Below, in pieces: positions 17,777 to 25,159 of a stretch of DNA of 64,000 nucleotides. The number at the start of each line of letters is the position of its first letter. The first letter of the stretch is position 1. Position numbers and translations under genes: made by a program. Source of the DNA: Candidatus Heimdallarchaeota archaeon (lineage in GTDB: Archaea > Asgardarchaeota > Heimdallarchaeia > Heimdallarchaeales > Heimdallarchaeaceae); the NCBI GenBank assembly GCA_016839875.1, contig JAEOTK010000015.1, positions 10,018-74,017 of the forward strand, written 5' to 3'. Under the pieces are notes generated by a model, which made no database searches, was not told the DNA's origin, and was given only the letters and a program-made list of their open reading frames with translations.

Positions 17777-18214
17777 TTATTTCTCCTCAGTTTGCTCTTC
17801 TTCCTCTTTTGTGGGTTCTTCTTGAGGTTCTTCTTCAGCTGAAATTACTTCTTCATCTTCTTCCTCTTCCTCTTCCTCATCTTCGAGTTCTCCTGGTATT
17901 GCAATTCCCTCTAGATCAGGTCGAGCAGCAACTTCAACTTTTTCATGAATGAGCTCAACTGTGGCTATTTTTTCTTCATCAATAGTTTCAACAATTGCAC
18001 GAACCTTTATTTTTCGTGGTGGTTTTTGTATCCCTCTTTTCCACATAAATTCATTTAACTCATTAGTAATTACAATGAAATCTGCTTTGGTATGTCTAAA
18101 GATATACTCCTTTAGCAGTCTTATAGCTCTTGGTGTTCTTTTGTAAGGTGCTGTCTTGTTTAATCTAGGATAAAATGGGATTGTGTAAATGTTTTCAATA
18201 GCTTCTTGTGACAT
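17777..18214 (-). CDS. rpl31e: Ribosomal protein L31e with acidic tail
   Basis: 145 residues. The first about 90 are L31e (YTIPFYPRLNKTAPYKRTPRA, DFIVITNELNEFMWKRG, KIKVRAIVE), which lines the exit tunnel rim. The last about 45 residues are almost all Glu and Asp, an extension well beyond the usual archaeal L31e length. At the exit site such a tail could reach nascent-chain factors; that is inference. Confidence 0.93.
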   Translation of the reverse strand: MSQEAIENIYTIPFYPRLNKTAPYKRTPRAIRLLKEYIFRHTKADFIVITNELNEFMWKRGIQKPPRKIKVRAIVETIDEEKIATVELIHEKVEVAARPDLEGIAIPGELEDEEEEEEEDEEVISAEEEPQEEPTKEEEEQTEEK

Positions 18215-18229
18215 TAACTATACATCTCC

Positions 18230-18385
18230 TTATCTTTTAATTCTAGTTGATCGCCATTTTCTTCTCTTGGGATGATTACGAAAACGTCGATTTGTTCTAA
18301 TAACGGCCCAGCTAGGAACTGGACTGTTCTTTTTCAGTTCTTTCCCATATCTTAGTTTTTTTGATAGAGTTCTATATCTTGCCAT
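18230..18385 (-). CDS. rpl39e: Ribosomal protein L39e
   Basis: A 51-residue, very basic protein, MARYRTLSKKLRYGKELKKN to KWRSTRIKR, matching L39e in full (the PVPSWAVIRTNRRFRNHPKRR core). It replaces part of L23 deep in the exit tunnel in archaea and eukaryotes. The ATG overlaps the PDCD5 stop by 1 nt (TAATG), so it is coupled to that gene. L31e follows. Confidence 0.95.
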   Translation of the reverse strand: MARYRTLSKKLRYGKELKKNSPVPSWAVIRTNRRFRNHPKRRKWRSTRIKR

Positions 18386-18723
18386 TATACTCGCCTTATG
18401 TCTATCTTTGTTTCACGTTTTTGCCCTTGGATTTTGCGAAGAATGTCCTTCAGCTGAGCATCATCGAGTTTATCGTTTATTGCACCTTGTTGAGCCAGTT
18501 GAATTAATCTTACTTCGACAGCTTCAACAAGCTCAGGTCTAACCAATTTAACATTAGTAAGACGCTGTCTAGCTTCTTCTGTAAGAATTTGTCGAAGGAT
18601 TGCTTGTCTTTGAGCTTCAAGAGCAGCTTTTTGTTCTTCTTGCATTTTAGCCGAAGCTTGCTGTTCTTGCATTTCTGCAAGTTTTTTTTGTCTTAAAGCT
18701 TCTAATTCTTCATCCTCATACAT
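18385..18723 (-). CDS. PDCD5-like DNA-binding protein
   Basis: 112 residues. A charged, glutamine-rich N-terminal helix is followed by the three-helix PDCD5/TFAR19 core: ILRQILTEEARQRLTNVKLVRPELVEAVE, then KLDDAQLKDILRKI. Archaeal members bind DNA and may also act with chaperonin or prefoldin; the cell role is not settled. It sits between S19e and L39e, the standard archaeal location. Confidence 0.92.
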   Translation of the reverse strand: MYEDEELEALRQKKLAEMQEQQASAKMQEEQKAALEAQRQAILRQILTEEARQRLTNVKLVRPELVEAVEVRLIQLAQQGAINDKLDDAQLKDILRKIQGQKRETKIDIRRV

Positions 18724-18800
18724 CTTCTTTTCATCCTTGCAGTTGAAGAGTTATTTGTGATTCAGTAATCATCAAAGCCTATTAAGATAGTTTGTTTACT

Positions 18801-19274
18801 TTAATATCTCTCTAATTCAGGAATTTCTCTTTTTATTTCTGCTGAAAGTTTATCAACGAAAGAGTGTCCTTTTGGAGTAATTACGCGACCCACAATTACT
18901 CTACCCTTACTTCCATGACCACTTTTCTTTTGGATATATTCTGCTTTTTCTAACTGTTGTAGAACTTTACGAATTACTGCACCACTACCTCTTGCAAAGT
19001 GTTCGGGTTTAACACCTCTTCGATTACGTCCTCCATAGGCAATACGTAGTCTTGAAACACCTATTGGACCATAGAGATAGATTTTTCTAAGAATCGAAGC
19101 GGCTCGTATATACCACCAATCAGCTTGTGAAGGAGCATTTTCCTTATGAACTCCTGTTTTAGCAAATTTTGTCCATTCTGGAGGTTTTATTTCAGTTTCT
19201 TTCTTCAATTCTTCAGTAATTCTTTGGATCAACAAATCAGCAGATACATCGTATGCAGTTGGCATTATTCTCAC
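18801..19274 (-). CDS. rps19e: Ribosomal protein S19e
   Basis: 157 residues, small-subunit protein of archaea and eukaryotes, needed for head assembly. Diagnostic stretches are WWYIRAASILRKIYLYGPIG, YGGRNRRGVKPEHFARGSG, and IRKVLQQLEKAEYI with its winged-helix character. It is the first gene of the minus-strand translation cluster. An AT-rich TATA-like element (AATAATATAG) lies about 35 nt upstream of the ATG. Confidence 0.95.
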   Translation of the reverse strand: MRIMPTAYDVSADLLIQRITEELKKETEIKPPEWTKFAKTGVHKENAPSQADWWYIRAASILRKIYLYGPIGVSRLRIAYGGRNRRGVKPEHFARGSGAVIRKVLQQLEKAEYIQKKSGHGSKGRVIVGRVITPKGHSFVDKLSAEIKREIPELERY

Positions 19275-19402
19275 TTATTTTACTGTTTGATATTAGAGAG
19301 GGCTCTATATTATTTTATCAGTCTCCCGAGAAGAAACCTCGTTTAAAAAGATTACTTTGTCAGATAAATGAAAGTAGTAAAGATGGATTTATTATCAGAA
19401 AA

Positions 19403-19416
19403 TGTATATAAAAAAG
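19403..19416 (+). promoter_or_regulatory. TATA box, leaderless promoter
   Basis: TGTATATAAAAAAG is centred about 32 nt before the ATG at 19442. It predicts a transcript starting within a few bases of the start codon. Confidence 0.65.
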
Positions 19417-19441
19417 TTCAACATAGTATAATAAGAGCACA

Positions 19442-19963
19442 ATGCCTTTTACTCCTATTCATCTGGGATTCGCAATTTTTATATTCTCTCTATTCATTTT
19501 CATGGATCCTATTGCTCTTATTCTTGGTACAATTTTGATTGATTTAGAACCCATTGTGCATCTTATATTCGATGTAGGACAGCTCCATGGGAAATTTCAC
19601 AGTTTCTTGGGCGTAATTGTTTTAACCATTCCAATCTCTGTTATTAGTTGGGGATGTTTTAGAATATTCAAATTAGATCGGTTCTTTAAAAAATTCAACT
19701 GGACGTTTTCACTAATATCGAGTTTCTTAGGTCTTGTATCACATATTTTTTTCGATGCGATTGTTTATGATGAAATGATGTTTTTCTATCCGTTTTCAAA
19801 TGAAACTAGCATCTTGTATGGTTTATGGTCAGTAAGCACTAATAACTGGATTTTTGTGGGTATGTTCAGCGTAGGAGCTCTAATTCTACTTCTTAGGTTT
19901 ATTCTGAAGAAGTATTATAAAACAAATGAACAAGAAAATGGGAGAGTAGAAGAAGAAAAGTAA
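19442..19963 (+). CDS. YdjM/DUF457-like membrane metal-dependent hydrolase
   Basis: 173 residues with about four membrane helices. Conserved His/Asp positions at the membrane face, seen as PFTPIHLG, LIDLEP, LHGKFHSFLG and SHIFFDAIVYDEMMFFYPF, match the YdjM family of putative metal-dependent phosphohydrolases related to membrane PAP2-like enzymes. Substrate unknown. The C-terminus is a charged cytosolic tail. Leaderless promoter upstream. Confidence 0.65.
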   Translation: MPFTPIHLGFAIFIFSLFIFMDPIALILGTILIDLEPIVHLIFDVGQLHGKFHSFLGVIVLTIPISVISWGCFRIFKLDRFFKKFNWTFSLISSFLGLVSHIFFDAIVYDEMMFFYPFSNETSILYGLWSVSTNNWIFVGMFSVGALILLLRFILKKYYKTNEQENGRVEEEK

Positions 19964-20003
19964 ATAAAGAATACAGCTAGATTGATTTTAAGGTGTTTAA
20001 CCA

Positions 20004-20213
20004 TTGAGCGAAACTAATGTAGAAAATGACAATATTTTCGTAAGAATAATGCGTTCTTTGCAGTCTATTGATAATTTGTTTATCTATTTGGGTCTCATTC
20101 TAAACGGATTTAGTACAGTTGTTAGTTTTGTATATGGGCACATAATTGCTGGAATTATCTTACTAGTATGTGAATTGCTTTTCGTAGGACTCTATGCTAC
20201 AAAATTGATTTAG
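20004..20213 (+). CDS. Small two-helix membrane protein
   Basis: 69 residues starting at TTG, with GGTG 10 nt upstream. Two hydrophobic segments (LFIYLGLILNGFSTVVSFVY and IIAGIILLVCELLFVGLY) indicate a hairpin in the membrane. No family recognised. It follows the YdjM-like gene by 40 nt and is convergent with the small GTPase gene. Confidence 0.5.
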   Translation: MSETNVENDNIFVRIMRSLQSIDNLFIYLGLILNGFSTVVSFVYGHIIAGIILLVCELLFVGLYATKLI

Positions 20214-20223
20214 ATAAAATGGT

Positions 20224-20970
20224 TTATTCGTCTTCAGAGGAAAATCTTTCAATGATATATTGACCTAAGATTTCAAATGCTTTTTCAATATTAAGCCCAG
20301 TTAATGCAGAAGTTTCTAGAAAGAAATTTTCTATTTCAAGTTCTTTGGTTTTTTCGTTTAGCTTTTGTATACATTTCTTAGCTTCCTTAAGAGTTACTTC
20401 TCTCTCATCTTCTAAATCTACTTTATTGGCTAAAATTATAATTGGAACAACACCTCTTCCACTGAATTGGTATAATTCCTCCATCCAGCTTGATAGATTC
20501 TGGAAAGTATCTTTTCGTGTAATATCGAAAACTGCTAATGCACCAAAGCAACCTTTAAAGAATCTTGGTCGAACATTTTTAAACATAGGTTGACCTGCAA
20601 GATCCCAAATTTGGAATTTAATCTCATGATTATCAATAGTTTTAGTAATTGCAGCAAAATCAGCCCCCAAAGTAGCAAGATGTTCGCGTTGAAAACCTTT
20701 ACCCAAGTATCGTTGCCTAATGGATGTTTTACCTACTGCAGCATCACCTATTAAAACAACCTTAATCATGTAGGAACTAACTTTATAGGCTTCAGATTCT
20801 TTTTCTTCAACTTCAACAACCTCTTTTTGTTTTTTCTTATGCTTTTCAATATTTTTATCAAAAATAACAGGTCCTTTTTTGGTACCTTTAGTTGTTTTCT
20901 TTTGGGGTTGATTTTTCCCTTTTACTGAAGCTTTAGTTGTTTTCTTTTGGGGTTGCTTTTTACTAGCCAT
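20224..20970 (-). CDS. Ras/Rab-superfamily small GTPase with basic N-terminal extension
   Basis: 248 residues. The GTPase domain starts near residue 68: G1 GDAAVGKTS, G2 Thr in HLATLGADF, G3 WDLAGQP, G4 NKVDL, G5 ETSALTG. WDLAGQ and the overall spacing are Ras/Rab/Arf-like. The first 65 residues are lysine-rich and contain QPQKKTTK twice (6-13 and 21-28), from a short DNA duplication. There is no C-terminal cysteine for prenylation, so the basic N-terminus may provide membrane or RNA contact (inference). Asgard genomes carry many such GTPases. A roadblock protein, the usual partner type, lies at 24683-25087. Confidence 0.9.
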   Translation of the reverse strand: MASKKQPQKKTTKASVKGKNQPQKKTTKGTKKGPVIFDKNIEKHKKKQKEVVEVEEKESEAYKVSSYMIKVVLIGDAAVGKTSIRQRYLGKGFQREHLATLGADFAAITKTIDNHEIKFQIWDLAGQPMFKNVRPRFFKGCFGALAVFDITRKDTFQNLSSWMEELYQFSGRGVVPIIILANKVDLEDEREVTLKEAKKCIQKLNEKTKELEIENFFLETSALTGLNIEKAFEILGQYIIERFSSEDE

Positions 20971-21080
20971 GTTATCTTACTAAACATTAAACTTTGCATA
21001 TATAAAACATATGGAGACCTCCGTTAAGGATAGAAAAGGACAAAGTTTTCGATGATTATGTTAAATTTACATAATATATG

Positions 21081-21794
21081 TTATTCTTTGAAATCTGGAA
21101 TTTTGTGTATAATTAGATGATTCTTAGCTAATTTACCTAATTCTTCTGCTTGAGGAATGGATAGATGAAAAGTAGAACCCTTCTCTTTATGAGAACCTTC
21201 CAGTATAGCAAGATTGGCATTGCTCATGTAAGTTTTTAATTTGTCAAAATATCCTGTGTCCCCTGTAAAAACAATTTTTTCTCCTTTTTTCTCGATAGCA
21301 TAACCTAGTGTTGGTATGTCTGGTAACTCTCCTCCACCAATAATAGAACCGCGATGTTGAACTGGAAAAGGTGTAACGGTAATTTTATTTAATGTTACTT
21401 CTGAATCAATTTCTTTAACATCGAGCTGAAAAGGATTGGAATCTGCATAACTCTCTCTAAAGGTCTTAATGATTCCTTGAAGTTCAACTACATTTTTAGG
21501 ACAAACAATGGTTAGATTTCCTTTACGATTAAGCATTCGAAAGAAGCACAAAAGAGAATATAGTCCTCCCATGTGATCAAAGTGACCATGAGTTATGAGT
21601 ATGGTATGGATGTTGTCGTAATGTCTTCTAGATAAAGAAAGAAGATCACGAAGAATTCCATCACCAACATCCATCAGCATATTATTATCTGTCTCAACCT
21701 CATTTACCAAGATCTGAGTAGCAACACCAGCAACCGAATACAAAACTTTGACATTGAACTGCTCACCCTTCCAATCCCATGAAATAGAACCCAT
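21081..21794 (-). CDS. Metallo-beta-lactamase-fold hydrolase, RNase Z-like
   Basis: About 237 residues. The zinc motif is THGHFDHMGG, with further ligands in VQHRGS, FTGDTGY and the late STFHLSIPQA. The layout resembles RNase Z/arylsulfatase-type MBL proteins, but the exosite arm of true tRNase Z is not visible. A general phosphodiesterase or hydrolase role is the safe call. ATG chosen over a TTG three codons upstream. Confidence 0.75.
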   Translation of the reverse strand: MGSISWDWKGEQFNVKVLYSVAGVATQILVNEVETDNNMLMDVGDGILRDLLSLSRRHYDNIHTILITHGHFDHMGGLYSLLCFFRMLNRKGNLTIVCPKNVVELQGIIKTFRESYADSNPFQLDVKEIDSEVTLNKITVTPFPVQHRGSIIGGGELPDIPTLGYAIEKKGEKIVFTGDTGYFDKLKTYMSNANLAILEGSHKEKGSTFHLSIPQAEELGKLAKNHLIIHKIPDFKE

Positions 21795-21947
21795 TATAAT
21801 CAACAGAATGTAAGAAGGATAAAATAAATACTTTGCTCCTCCTGAAGTGGTTGAAGTTAAGAAAAATTAACATCTAAAGGATAGAAAGATTTTTTATTAA
21901 TCAAAGAAAAAAAGAAGATGCATAAAAATAGATGCAAAAACAACAAA

Positions 21948-22021
21948 GCGGAGTTAGCAAAGCCGTTATGCCGCGGTCTGCAAAACCGTTCACCGGAGTT
22001 CAAATCTCCGACTCCGCTCCA
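21948..22021 (+). tRNA. tRNA-Cys (GCA anticodon)
   Basis: Acceptor GCGGAGT/ACTCCGC with T73, the Cys identity base, and encoded CCA. The anticodon loop is CTGCAAA, and the T arm is CGGAG-TTCAAAT-CTCCG. A T-rich stretch follows and may terminate it. Confidence 0.95.
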
Positions 22022-22053
22022 CACTTTCTTTTGTGTAATTTTTAGTTATGTTC

Positions 22054-22085
22054 TTGCTTTTTGGTAAGCAAAGACGCTATGCGTC
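22054..22085. other. Two adjacent stem-loops downstream of tRNA-Cys
   Basis: TTGCTT...AAGCAA (6-bp stem) is followed at once by GACGC-TAT-GCGTC (perfect 5-bp GC-rich stem, 3-nt loop). The surrounding 145-bp spacer holds no gene. It could be a small structured RNA or a transcription end signal for one of the two flanking genes. Confidence 0.35.
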
Positions 22086-22166
22086 ACATGCTATGAAGTT
22101 TTCTACAATTAGGTTGGTTCTTTTTCATCCAATTGCAATACTGGCTTACTGAGTGAATATTTACCA

Positions 22167-22745
22167 TCACAATTTTCTATTTCTTCTAAACAATCTCCAT
22201 ATTTGAGTGAAAGCAATAAGTGCAGTTGCAACTAAGAATATACTTACAAAATTTGTTCTTTCAGCTCCAACAGTAACTGTATGAGCTGCAAACCAACCAG
22301 AATCAGTATATACATCAAGACCCGAACTTGTAACGTTTTCATAGAATTCAGCTCTTCCCGAAACTTCAAGTTGTGTTGCAGTAGTCATGGATATGTTAAA
22401 AATGAAACCTGCATTTGTGCCTGTAGATTCAAATTCTATATCTGAAGTTGCCAGGCTCTTACTTTCTGAAAATGCCCCACCTTCAAGCTTGGCATGAATT
22501 CTGATGTTCGAGAATCTAACTGTTTCAAGACCATATTGATCAATCAGCAATTCTACAAAAACAGTATAATTTGCATATATTTCCGTATTTGTCGAGTCTA
22601 CGAAAACCGTTAATGTATAAATTGATCCTTCTGAAGTATTTTTCGTAATTGTTTCTCCTACATGATGTGCTTCTAATTTAGTTGATAAGAGTATCAATAT
22701 GATGAAGAAGCTTATTCCTAATGAGATATTTCTTTTAATCTTCAT
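22167..22745 (-). CDS. Secreted protein with C-terminal membrane anchor
   Basis: About 192 residues. The N-terminus MKIKRNISLGISFFIILILL is a signal peptide. The middle 130 residues are an extracellular beta-rich domain with several N-x-T/S sites, of unknown family. A C-terminal helix (FVSIFLVATALIAFTQIW) ends in the basic RLFRRNRKL. This tripartite end resembles a sortase/archaeosortase substrate, but no known motif such as PGF precedes the helix. An upstream ATG at 22784 is possible; a TATA-like element inside that stretch favours the start used here. Confidence 0.6.
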   Translation of the reverse strand: MKIKRNISLGISFFIILILLSTKLEAHHVGETITKNTSEGSIYTLTVFVDSTNTEIYANYTVFVELLIDQYGLETVRFSNIRIHAKLEGGAFSESKSLATSDIEFESTGTNAGFIFNISMTTATQLEVSGRAEFYENVTSSGLDVYTDSGWFAAHTVTVGAERTNFVSIFLVATALIAFTQIWRLFRRNRKL

Positions 22746-22766
22746 AATTATAGATACTTCTTCAAT

Positions 22767-22780
22767 GATTTTTAAGTACT
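22767..22780 (-). promoter_or_regulatory. TATA box for secreted protein gene
   Basis: The minus strand reads AGTACTTAAAAATC, centred 28 nt before the ATG at 22745. This fits a leaderless promoter. Confidence 0.45.
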
Positions 22781-22876
22781 CCATTTTACAAAATTCAAGC
22801 TTTATGCGTATCTAGAACTATAGTTCTTTGTATTTAATTAAGCGAGGTTTTTAAGATAGTACACATTGATATTATA

Positions 22877-23641
22877 ATGACTAGTCAAAAGGATTTATTT
22901 TCATTAGACTCTTATCAATCAGTTAACCTTGAAAATCTTTCATGGATTGAAGCTGAAAAAGTTCTACAAGAATATGAGGTTGTCTTATTTGCATTAGGTG
23001 CAAGAACGAAGGAACATGGTCCTCATTTACCCTTAAACAACGATTATCTAATGGCTGAATATTACAAAGATCAAGTTACTGAAGAAGTACCTGTAGTTAT
23101 CTTTCCCACTCTACAATATGGTTATTACCCTTCATTTCTTGAATATCCAGGTTCTGTTTCACTTAGTGAAGAAACATTCAAAAACACAATAGTGGAAATC
23201 TGCAATTCAATTAGTAATTATGGGATAAAGAAATTTTATGTTCTGAATACAGGTATCTCTACTCTTCGTCCTCTAAAGAAGGCAGCAGAAGAGTTAGAAA
23301 ATAAAGGCATTTTCCTTCATTATTTTAACCTTCTTAAATTTGAAGAAAAACATAGTAGGAACATTCTACAACAGGAAGGAGGAACCCATGCTGATGAAAG
23401 TGAAACGTCTATAATGCTGCACATCGCCCCCGAAAGTGTAGATATGAGTAAAGCTGTGAAAGATTATGATTCTAGACCGAATAGAAAAGGATTAACAAGA
23501 AACCCAGATGGAGAAGGAATCTTCAGTCCTACAGGAATTTGGGGTGATCCAACCCTTGCTACAGAAGAAAAAGGTAGGATATTAACTGAAGCAACAATTA
23601 ATGAAATAGTTAGTCAAGTGAAACATCTGTTAAAATTATGA
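22877..23641 (+). CDS. Creatininase-family amidohydrolase
   Basis: 254 residues. Metal ligands of the creatininase fold are readable: KEHGPHLP near residue 48, NNDYLMAE, and GTHADESETSIM near 175. Archaeal members include the FAPy deformylase of flavin and F420 biosynthesis and mycofactocin-type amidases; this one is more divergent, so the substrate is open. It is followed after 65 bp by a P-loop protein on the same strand. Confidence 0.8.
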   Translation: MTSQKDLFSLDSYQSVNLENLSWIEAEKVLQEYEVVLFALGARTKEHGPHLPLNNDYLMAEYYKDQVTEEVPVVIFPTLQYGYYPSFLEYPGSVSLSEETFKNTIVEICNSISNYGIKKFYVLNTGISTLRPLKKAAEELENKGIFLHYFNLLKFEEKHSRNILQQEGGTHADESETSIMLHIAPESVDMSKAVKDYDSRPNRKGLTRNPDGEGIFSPTGIWGDPTLATEEKGRILTEATINEIVSQVKHLLKL

Positions 23642-23717
23642 AGGAATTTCTATTACTTCACTTACATAATTCGAAACATATTTCAACGAATTATTTTATG
23701 TTCTTTTGGTAGATGCT

Positions 23718-24596
23718 ATGTCTTTTGTAATCTTTGTCGGAGGATTGCTTGAATATAACTCTGGAAAAACCACTATAGCTAAAGATATTATCGATTTCTT
23801 TGAAAAAGATCTTTCCTTGCAAACCACCCCCCTTAAGCCTTTAAGTGGAAATAATCTATACTATCATCATGAATTAATTAAGGAACATGTTGGCAATTAT
23901 GGCAACCTTGTTTCTTTAGATATAATTGATTTGATTTTAAATTCTTCAAGTGAAATCTCTCAGACTATTGCTAATCCTGTTCATAGAGTAAGTACTCAAG
24001 CATTGGCTTATGATTTCTTCAATGAAGGATCTATCAGTACTTTTTATTCGAAATATTCTGGAAGTGAAACACTGTTGCAACGTTTTACTTCTTGTCATAA
24101 TGGTGACGTTAAAGACGTTTATCTTGTAAATGAACCAATATACAAAAATCCGAAATTTTGGAATGACATTCCTTTAACTGAACCTATTCTTGAAAAAGCT
24201 AAGGAAATTAAGTTGTTTAAGAATGAACATGAATACTACTCACTAAATAGTCAATATTATGCAGAAGCTACTAAATCTTCTTTTGATTATATTAAAGAAA
24301 ACTCTTCTGTTGTTGTAATTGAGAGTTTCAATAATTCAGCTCATCCTGCGTGGTGTATTAGGGAATCCAACGTGATATTTCTTGTGGGGCCAGGCTCTCT
24401 GTTCATTTACGAATCCGATGCTTATTTCAGAGCCATTGATAATTTTCGTTCAATTAACAGAAACAAGCCTACAACAACTGAGGAAGTACTTAAACTTGCT
24501 ACACCTAAGGAAGCCCACTCTTTACCAAGTGATAAAAAGAAAAGGAAAGAGGTACTAAATACTCTGCTCCAATCAGTTCATGGAAAACAAAAGTAA
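23718..24596 (+). CDS. P-loop ATPase of unknown function
   Basis: About 292 residues. The N-terminus FVIFVGGLLEYNSGKTTIAKDI is a phosphate-binding loop in which the first Gly of GxxxxGKT is replaced (LEYNSGKTT). Around residue 200 a strand SSVVVIESFNN looks like Walker B, and NVIFLVGPGS follows. This resembles SIMIBI-type kinases and dethiobiotin-synthetase-like ATPases, but I cannot name a family. A TTG four codons upstream is an alternative start. Confidence 0.55.
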   Translation: MSFVIFVGGLLEYNSGKTTIAKDIIDFFEKDLSLQTTPLKPLSGNNLYYHHELIKEHVGNYGNLVSLDIIDLILNSSSEISQTIANPVHRVSTQALAYDFFNEGSISTFYSKYSGSETLLQRFTSCHNGDVKDVYLVNEPIYKNPKFWNDIPLTEPILEKAKEIKLFKNEHEYYSLNSQYYAEATKSSFDYIKENSSVVVIESFNNSAHPAWCIRESNVIFLVGPGSLFIYESDAYFRAIDNFRSINRNKPTTTEEVLKLATPKEAHSLPSDKKKRKEVLNTLLQSVHGKQK

Positions 24597-24682
24597 TACA
24601 AAAACAATACATCCATGTGACATGTATTTGTTGTTGTGCTTTTATTGTTTTATTTAGTAAGAAAGGCAAACGGTGATTTCAT

Positions 24683-25087
24683 TTGTCTATTTACAGCTCA
24701 AAGTTTGGATTGGAATCAGTGAATGCTGAATTGAAAGATTGTATAAATGAATTAAGATTCAAATCTGTAGGGATTGTTGATGTTGCTATAGTTTCCTTAG
24801 AAGGACTCCCAATAGTTTCACTAGTGCTTGAAAGAGTTGAAGAGACAAGATTTGCTGCCATGACTGCTGCTATGCTTTCACTTGGAGAGCGAGTTGCAAC
24901 TGAATTAAACAAAGGTCTTCTAAAGAAGATATTTGTTGAAGGGGATCATGGATATATAATTACAATGCAAGCTGGAGACAGTGCTGTTCTAACTGTTAGT
25001 GCTACAACAGATACCAAACTAGGTTTGTTATTTTTAGATATGGAACGGGCTGCAGGTAAAATAGCAAATATATTGGCTTTTCACTGA
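24683..25087 (+). CDS. Roadblock/LC7 domain protein
   Basis: 134 residues with the roadblock alpha-beta fold: VGIVDVAIVSLEGLPIVSL, AAMTAAMLSLGERVATEL, VEGDHGYIITMQAGDSAVLTV, then a final helix. Roadblock homodimers act as scaffolds or GTPase-activating partners of Ras-like GTPases (for example MglB). The small GTPase at 20224-20970 is a candidate partner by proximity. Starts TTG; GGTGAT 6 nt upstream decides this start. Confidence 0.87.
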   Translation: MSIYSSKFGLESVNAELKDCINELRFKSVGIVDVAIVSLEGLPIVSLVLERVEETRFAAMTAAMLSLGERVATELNKGLLKKIFVEGDHGYIITMQAGDSAVLTVSATTDTKLGLLFLDMERAAGKIANILAFH

Positions 25088-25159
25088 AACATACTCTGAT
25101 TATCATTTATTCGTAGTTAATATAGATTAAATCTGTTTTATACGAAAAAGAGAAAAAGG

